From: Methylicorpusculum oleiharenae
GTDB lineage: Bacteria; Pseudomonadota; Gammaproteobacteria; Methylococcales; Methylomonadaceae
Direction: 5' to 3'
DNA: 64,000 nucleotides
Assembly (NCBI RefSeq): GCF_009828925.2
Contig: NZ_WUTY02000001.1
Location: forward strand, 3,440,492-3,504,491
Part shown: piece by piece, positions 55,138-61,700 of the stretch
Position numbering within the stretch: position 1 is the first letter of the stretch
Layout of the letters: every line of letters starts with the position of its first letter
Translations under genes and position numbers: made by a program
The notes under the pieces: model-generated
What the model was told of the DNA's origin: nothing
The model's database searches: none
The model's input: the letters and a program-made list of their open reading frames with translations, nothing else

Positions 55138-56664
55138 ATGAAAAAGCACGTCATCTCGGCGGCCATTGCTGCTGCCACATTAACCGGTTTTTCAGGCCCG
55201 TCAATGGCCTGGAACACTTCTACAGTTCCTGATCTTGAAGTGTTTATGTCCGGCGCTACTGCGATGGATAACGCTATCAAGAACATGTTTGAAAACCTGT
55301 GCGACGCAGGCACACTGGATTTTTACCGTAACGGTTCAGATCCTGATGCAACTAAAGTCGGCTCTGCATACTCGGCATATTTTTGTACCTTAAGCCCTAC
55401 TAAAGTGCCTAATCTGTCCAGTGCCAAAAAAGTGTTGTTCATCAAACGTTCTGCAGGCGGTTCAGCACAAGGCGTGAATCCTTTGGTTGACGGCGCTCAG
55501 CTTGATGCATTAAATATTTTCAACAATAACTGCACCAACGTGCCTAATACCAAAACGTGGAATTGCACGATCACCGGTAACAGCCTGGTTAAAAAATACC
55601 CGAATATCGGTATTTCCGACGTTGATCCGTTACAGTTCAGAGGTCCTAACACGCCTGTCGGTTTCAATGAAATAACACCTGCCGGTGCCCAGCAGCTGGA
55701 AATCAGAGCGGTTGCAGCCCTAATCTTCGGTATTCCAGTAACTAACGGCTTATACGAAGCTTTGCAAGTGGTACAAAAAGATCAGGGAAAAATTCCTAGT
55801 GATTGCCAGATTGGTGTTTATGTTGAAGATGAAGCTGTTAATGAAAGATGTATGCCGACCCTGAGCAAGCATCAGGTTGCATCGATTATTTCAGGTCAAA
55901 TCAAAAACTGGGATGAATTTGTGTTTGAAAAAGACGGTCAGGACTATCCGTTTACACAATACCCTGGCGTAACTGCTCCTGAAACCAATCTGGTCCATAT
56001 CTGCAAACGGGTAGCGGGTTCCGGTACTGGTGCGCAGCAATACAATAAATTCCTGAATAACCCTTGCTCACCTGGCGCATTAGAGCCTACTGAACTTGAC
56101 GATCCATTCGACGGACCCAGAACCATTCTTAACTCCGGTTCAGGCAATGTTGACTTGTGTCTGGATGACTTTTCAGATGGCACCAATGTCGGTGGAGCCA
56201 ACGTAGATGTATTTACAGGTGGTCCAACTGTTGCCTGGGCAACCGGTGTACAAAGTCTGGAAAAAAATGCTAACAATGCCTTAAGTTATAAATTCGTCAG
56301 GATAGACGGTGTTGCGCCTACGCTTCAAAATGCGGCGAACGGCACGTACATGGATTGGGTAGAGCCTACGTACCAATGGCGTAAATCCGGCAACGGCGCC
56401 CCAACCGGTGATACTTTGAGAATCATCGAGAAACTGATTGTCGACGCCGGCGCGCCTTCAACAGTGGCTTCAGTGCTTAACAAAACGAGCACTTATCGAT
56501 TCGGTAAGTCAGGTTATCTGGCCGTGGCCAGCAACGGTCACCCGTATAGCCACATACTGAATGAAGCAGCACCGGTCATCGGTTATTCACACGCTGCAGG
56601 CGGTGTTTTGAACAACTGTAATGTACCGGTAATTCCAGCTGCTGCAACTCAAAAACCGCTGTAA
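55138..56664 (+). CDS. secreted PstS-like periplasmic-binding-fold protein
   Basis: A 508-residue protein with a signal peptide (MKKHVISAAIAAATLTGFS then GPSMA). DLEVFMSGATAMDNAIKN resembles the phosphate-loop start of PstS-like binding proteins, and VASIISGQIKNWDEF matches their GxIxxWD hinge. CKRVAGSGTGAQ recalls the second ligand loop. At about 500 residues it is longer than PstS, and no ABC transporter genes are nearby. There is no exosortase tail. It lies 71 bases behind the VPVPA-CTERM gene, so both are probably under the same riboswitch. The ligand is unknown. Confidence 0.7.
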   Translation: MKKHVISAAIAAATLTGFSGPSMAWNTSTVPDLEVFMSGATAMDNAIKNMFENLCDAGTLDFYRNGSDPDATKVGSAYSAYFCTLSPTKVPNLSSAKKVLFIKRSAGGSAQGVNPLVDGAQLDALNIFNNNCTNVPNTKTWNCTITGNSLVKKYPNIGISDVDPLQFRGPNTPVGFNEITPAGAQQLEIRAVAALIFGIPVTNGLYEALQVVQKDQGKIPSDCQIGVYVEDEAVNERCMPTLSKHQVASIISGQIKNWDEFVFEKDGQDYPFTQYPGVTAPETNLVHICKRVAGSGTGAQQYNKFLNNPCSPGALEPTELDDPFDGPRTILNSGSGNVDLCLDDFSDGTNVGGANVDVFTGGPTVAWATGVQSLEKNANNALSYKFVRIDGVAPTLQNAANGTYMDWVEPTYQWRKSGNGAPTGDTLRIIEKLIVDAGAPSTVASVLNKTSTYRFGKSGYLAVASNGHPYSHILNEAAPVIGYSHAAGGVLNNCNVPVIPAAATQKPL

Positions 56665-56688
56665 GGTTGACAGTTTCAACAGGAATTT

Positions 56689-56746
56689 GACCCTGCAACA
56701 GGGTCAGCAAGGATGCACACTAACAGCCCCCGCCATGCGGGGGCTG
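56689..56746 (+). terminator. tandem hairpins, possible terminator
   Basis: Two perfect hairpins: GACCCTG-CAA-CAGGGTC (56689-56705) and CAGCCCCCGC-CAT-GCGGGGGCTG (56724-56746). The second is a 10-bp GC-rich stem. What follows is only ACCTGTTTG, so this is a partial terminator or a message-stabilising structure between the PstS-like and tpsB genes. Confidence 0.65.
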
Positions 56747-56768
56747 ACCTGTTTGTAAAATATTAAAA

Positions 56769-58376
56769 ATGCTATCTATGGTCAGGAAGGAAAATTGCTG
56801 GTTTCGTTTGTTGCTGGTAGGGGTTTTGTTGTTTGCCGGCTTGTCAGGCAGCTCGGTTTTTGCCGAAGATGCCGATCATTTCGATTTATGGGAACTGAGA
56901 GTCAAGGGTAATACCTTACTGGAACGAAAAGAAATAGAAAAAACAGTGTATCCCTTTTTGGGTGAGGCAAAAAATATCGACACGGTTGAAAAAGCCCGTG
57001 CCGCATTGGAAGAAGCCTACCATGGCAAAGGTTATCAGACCATCGCAGTCGACATACCCGAGCAGGATGTCGTCGGCGGTGTCGTCTATCTGGAAGTTAC
57101 CGAGGGCCGAGTCTCCCGGTTGCGCGTGACCGATTCGCGCTACTTCTCGTTAGGCAGCATCAAGGCCAAAGTGCCGGAACTGGCTGAAGGCAAAGTGCCC
57201 AATTTACCGAAAATGCAGGAACAGCTGGCAGAACTGGGCAAGGAATCATCGGACAGGACTGTCGTGCCGATTTTGCGGGCCGGGGAAACGCCGGGAACGC
57301 TGGAAGTGGATTTAAAAGTCAAAGATGAGCTGCCGTTGCACGGTAAAGTCGAGGTAAACGGGCGTAACGTTGCCGATACCAGCCGCTTGAGAACAATTGC
57401 TTCCGTGCGTTATGACAATTTATGGCAAAAGTTTCACAGTGCATCCTTCATGTATCAGACCGCGCCTGAATCACCGGAACAAGTGGAGGTGTTTGTCGGG
57501 ACTTACGTGATGCCGGTGTTTAACACCGATGCACGCCTAGCACTTTATGGGGTGAGTTCGTCATCAGATTCTCAAATTGCCAGTGCCGGTGCTTTATCCG
57601 TCATTGGTATCGGTGATATCTACGGGGCGCGTTTCGTAGTGCCGCTGACCACCAAGGAAAATTATTTTCATACGTTTACCGCCGGTGTGGATTACAAATC
57701 ATTCGAAGAGGATTTAAATTTGATAGGTGCCGATTCGTTGAAAACGCCGATTACCTATGTTCCGTTCATGGTGCAATATTCCGGCAATTTACGAGGTGAG
57801 GCATCCTTGCTGTCGTTCAATACGGGGCTGAATTTTTCAATTCGGGGCCTGGGTAACGATGAACAGGAATTTGCCGACAAGCGATTTTTGGCAAAACCGA
57901 ATTATATGATTTTCAACGGGGGTATCGACTACACCCACAATCTTCCCAAAGGGATTGATTTTATCAGCCGAGTTTCCGGGCAAGTCTCTGATTCGCCCAT
58001 CATCAGTAATGAACAATATTCAATCGGCGGCGACGAAAGTGTGCGCGGTTATTATGAAACTCAGGTTTTAACGGATGACGGTATTCAGGGGTCATTCGAG
58101 GTTTATTCGCCGCATTTGCTGCCCGTTAATGAAGAATGGGAATTCGTCAATAAATTGAAGGGCTTGGTGTTTTTGGACGGGGGACAAGGCTGGTCCAAGG
58201 ATGTGCTGCCGGGTGTGGAGAGTAAATACAGTCTCGCCAGCGCAGGCTTTGGTTTCAGGTTACAGGCTTGGAAATATCTGATAGCAAACCTGGATGTTGC
58301 GTTTCCGTTTATTGCCCAGGGAACGATAGAAAGCGGCGATCCGAGACTGCATTTTCGAGTGGCTACGGAATTTTAA
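56769..58376 (+). CDS. two-partner secretion outer-membrane transporter (TpsB, ShlB/FhaC family)
   Basis: A 535-residue protein. A signal peptide (LLLVGVLLFAGLSGSSVFA) precedes two POTRA domains (VKGNTLLERKEIEKTVYPFLGEA and beyond). A beta-barrel follows, containing the family motif VRGYYE within GGDESVRGYYE and ending in HFRVATEF with a terminal Phe. It exports a TpsA exoprotein across the outer membrane, and the natural partner is the giant protein starting at 58730. The gene is separated from it by repeats and a riboswitch. ATG 56769 or 56778 could serve as start. Confidence 0.92.
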   Translation: MLSMVRKENCWFRLLLVGVLLFAGLSGSSVFAEDADHFDLWELRVKGNTLLERKEIEKTVYPFLGEAKNIDTVEKARAALEEAYHGKGYQTIAVDIPEQDVVGGVVYLEVTEGRVSRLRVTDSRYFSLGSIKAKVPELAEGKVPNLPKMQEQLAELGKESSDRTVVPILRAGETPGTLEVDLKVKDELPLHGKVEVNGRNVADTSRLRTIASVRYDNLWQKFHSASFMYQTAPESPEQVEVFVGTYVMPVFNTDARLALYGVSSSSDSQIASAGALSVIGIGDIYGARFVVPLTTKENYFHTFTAGVDYKSFEEDLNLIGADSLKTPITYVPFMVQYSGNLRGEASLLSFNTGLNFSIRGLGNDEQEFADKRFLAKPNYMIFNGGIDYTHNLPKGIDFISRVSGQVSDSPIISNEQYSIGGDESVRGYYETQVLTDDGIQGSFEVYSPHLLPVNEEWEFVNKLKGLVFLDGGQGWSKDVLPGVESKYSLASAGFGFRLQAWKYLIANLDVAFPFIAQGTIESGDPRLHFRVATEF

Positions 58377-58377
58377 G

Positions 58378-58495
58378 TAGGAGAGACATAGGCCTTCGTC
58401 GCGACTATCGAAGCCTTAATACTCCGGTTAGTTAGCGTAGAAAACTGTCCTGCGCAGACCTCGAAAATCGCGATTTGGGTATCGCTCCTACGAAC
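58378..58495. repeat. GTAGGAG/CTCCTAC-bounded inverted repeat
   Basis: The segment begins GTAGGAGAGACATAGGCC right behind the tpsB stop and ends TATCGCTCCTAC. The interior contains further short palindromes such as AATCGCGATT. It resembles dispersed structured repeats of gammaproteobacteria and is non-coding. Confidence 0.5.
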
Positions 58496-58520
58496 GAAGA
58501 AAAGATGGAACTATTCTGTC

Positions 58521-58593
58521 CCCCTCTTTGAAAAAGAGGGGTTAGGGGAGATTTTTTAAATAAATCCCCCTCAATCCCCCTTTAAAAAGGGGG
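58521..58593. repeat. pair of C-rich/G-rich hairpins
   Basis: CCCCTCTTTGAAAAAGAGGGG (58521-58541, 8-bp stem with 5-base loop) and CCCCCTTTAAAAAGGGGG (58576-58593), joined by an AT-rich spacer. The first is a relative of the hairpin at 23759-23779. They may stop transcription from tpsB ahead of riboswitch 2. Confidence 0.7.
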
Positions 58594-58617
58594 AGGTGAA
58601 CAGTTTCAAAAGATAAA

Positions 58618-58692
58618 GTAAAAAGCCAAACCCGTCGTGAGACGGGGACGGAAAGCTGCGGGTCTTGTTGATCAAGATAGCCGGGTTGCCAT
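58618..58692 (+). ncRNA. cyclic-di-GMP-I (GEMM-I) riboswitch, copy 2
   Basis: The core matches copy 1 nearly base for base: GCCAAACCCGTCGTGAG, then CGGGGACGGAAAGC, CGGGTCTT and AAGATAGCCGGGTTGCC. The G20-equivalent base is G, pointing to c-di-GMP. It ends about 38 bases before the ATG of the tpsA gene, close enough to control translation. The intervening hairpin is listed separately. Confidence 0.88.
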
Positions 58693-58707
58693 TGACTGAA
58701 GAATAAT

Positions 58708-58721
58708 CCTTTTGGTAAAGG
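58708..58721 (+). promoter_or_regulatory. hairpin covering the tpsA ribosome-binding site
   Basis: CCTTT (58708-58712), loop TGGT and AAAGG (58717-58721) form a small stem whose 3' arm is the Shine-Dalgarno of the gene starting at 58730 (8-base spacing). It could be the expression platform of riboswitch 2, working on translation. Confidence 0.5.
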
Positions 58722-58729
58722 CAACGAGC

Positions 58730-61700
58730 ATGGCTAACAGCAAACGAATCAAACAATCCGGGTTTACCGCGGCAACTTTCAGATTAAAACCAACCGCAGC
58801 TTGCGTCCGGGTAATAATCGCCGGAGCCATGGTAGCCGGTTCAGTGGCACAAGTGCAGGCCGAATTACCGGTTCCCAGTGCGGTTTGGGCCAGCATGGGA
58901 GGTGCCAGCCGGCAAGTGCTGGGCAATCAAATGCGCATTGATCAGCACACGGACCGAGCGATCTTGAACTGGCAAAGTTTCAATATCGGTAAAGAGAATT
59001 CGGTGCATTTTCAACAGCCGGGCAGCACGTCGATTGCGCTGAACAGGATTTTTCAAAACGACCCCAGCCGCATACTCGGCGCCTTGACTGCAAACGGTCA
59101 AGTGTATCTGGTCAATCGAAATGGCTTTGTATTCGGCAAGGATTCACGCGTCGATGTCCGTGGCTTGGTGGCGTCGACTCTGGATGTATCGGATGAAGTG
59201 TTTACTCAGGGGATCACAAAAGTATTTGCCAATGACGGTTCTGCCGCCTTTCAAGGTAACGGCGATTTTTATCAAAAAAATCAGGATGGCAGTTTTAAAC
59301 TCGATGCTGCCGGTAACAAAATCAAAGCGGCGGTTACCATTGAAAAAGGCGCTCAGATCAAAGCCTCGGATGGCCAGAATATTCTGATTATTGCCCCGAC
59401 CATCTCGAATGGCGGGTATATCGAATCGAACGATAGGCAAGTCATTCTGGCTGCTGCAACCGATAAAGTTTATCTCCAGGAATCGGGAAACGACGGTTTA
59501 CTCGTTGAAGTGCAAACCGGCGGTGAAGTCAATAATTTGGGAGAGATTGCCTCCAAACGCGGTAAAGTAACCCTGGTTGGCTTTGCGGTCAATCAAAACG
59601 GCAAGGTCTCGGCCTCGACCTCCATGAATATCAACGGCAACATTCGTTTACTTGCCCGCGAAAATGCGACAGTTTTGGCTACACCGAATGGTTTTCAAAT
59701 GACTGCCAGCCGGACGAAGCGCGGGACCGCCAACGATGATGGATTAGGCACGTCGGCGACAGTCACCTTTGGCGAAAACAGCCGTACCGAAGTGTTGCCG
59801 GAGCTGGGCACCGGAGAAACGGCTGTCGACGAGCAGATTCAGCCATTGTCCAAGGTTGAAGTGATGGGGCACAAGGTTCATCTAAAGCAAGGCTCGGAGA
59901 TTATTGTTCCAGGCGGCAAGGTTGACATCGTTGCGACAGCAAATCCGTTCAATCCGTTGCAGAATTCGGTCAATCGAAACGAGAGCCGTATTCTGGTTGA
60001 TTCCGGCGCAAAGATCGATGTTTCCGGCGTTGATACGACGGTCAAAGCTATGGAAAGCAATATCATCGAAGTCGAACTGCGTTTAAATCAATTGAAGGAT
60101 TCGCCGCTGCAACGCGACGGTATTTTATTCGGCAAAACAATTCTGGTTGATATTCGTAAAGGCAGCCCGATAGCCGATATTCAGCCGGATATCGATGCGA
60201 TACAACGGACGTTGGGTGAACGGCTGGCGAAAGGCGGTGAAATCAATTTAAGTTCCGAAGGCGACACCATCATTCAAAAAAACGCGACGCTCGATTTTTC
60301 GGGCGGTGCAGTCTCTTATCTGGACGGTTTCATCACGACAACAAAACTGACGTCGAACGGCCGTATTTTCGATATCAGTGAGGCACATCCCTCGCTGAAG
60401 TATGACGGTGTTTATGGCGAAGTTGTTAAGGTTTACGAAAAATGGGGTGTCCGGAAAGTCTGGAAAGTCGATGGTCCGTTTGCATTGGCACGGCGAGAGG
60501 CAGGCTATATAGAGGGGCACGATGCCGGGCGTCTCAGCATTATTAGCCCGAATGTCTTGCTTGACGGCGACTTGAATGGGGGTACGGTCAGCGGCCGGTT
60601 GCAGCGGACGTTGGCCAGCAAAGCTAAAGGCGGCGAATTGTTGATCGATATGCGTTTGGCATCGGCTGCTGTGCAATCGGTAATTTTTTCTTCAGCAAGG
60701 AATACCGCAAGTATCGGTCTGGAATTGGACGATGAATTTCCTGTAACCGATCAAAACCTGACTATTGCTCTGGCGCTGCAATCGGGTTTAATAGCTGACA
60801 GCGGCATTCAGGATGCATCAATCCTGACTCACGGAACAATTACGGTTGCTGCAAACAACACGGTTAGATTGGACGATGGCGGCAGTCTGTCGCTGCAAGG
60901 CGGTGCAATTGGCATCGACGGCAATATCAAAGGAACGGGCGCACATATTGCGTTGACGACTGCGCTGAATGCCGAAACATTCGGTAAATTGAACGGGGCT
61001 ATTAAAATAGGAAAGACCTCTAATATTGATCTGCAGGGCGCCTGGGTCAATGACAGAGTCACGCCTTTCTCTTTGATCGACACTACGCCGGTCAGTATTG
61101 ATGGCGGAAGCTTTAGCGCCAAGGCTAACGGAGATGTCGTCCTGGAAGCCGGTAGCGTAATTGATGTCAGCGGCGGTGCCTGGATAAATACCAGCGGCAC
61201 GGTCGCATCAGGCGATGCAGGTAAAGTACAACTAGTTGCAGCCGCCGAACAAACCGGTTCAAATCTGGTTCTGGAAGGAACGCTCAAGGCATTCGGTCTT
61301 GGAAACGGCGGAACGCTTGAGCTTGAGGCCAATGGGGTGGCAATTCGGCGCAGACGCGAAGACGAAATTGAAGGCTTGCGTCCGTTACAGATTGAAGACG
61401 ATTTTTTCGGTCAAGGCGGATTTGCAAATTATATGATCACGGCCAATCTCAATGGCTTGACCGTTGATGAAGGCGCGCAGATAAACTTGCAGCAAGTTAA
61501 TCGTATTTTGACGGGTGCGGCGATTACGCAAGGCAATACCGATAGTATTGCTGAGATATCAAGAGTTGCGGTCCTGCCCGCCATTCAACGTTCACCCAGT
61601 TCTTTGGTACTGACCTCTAACCATACGATCAGCTCCAATCCGGACAGCAATCTGGCCGTCGGCAGAAATGCTTCTATTTCGGCTGACCCGCTAAGCCGCG

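Noticed and set aside
58501-58640. CRISPR-like repeats because of repeated CCCCC/GGGGG hairpins
   Set aside because: There are only two hairpins, of different lengths, with no regular spacers and no cas genes.
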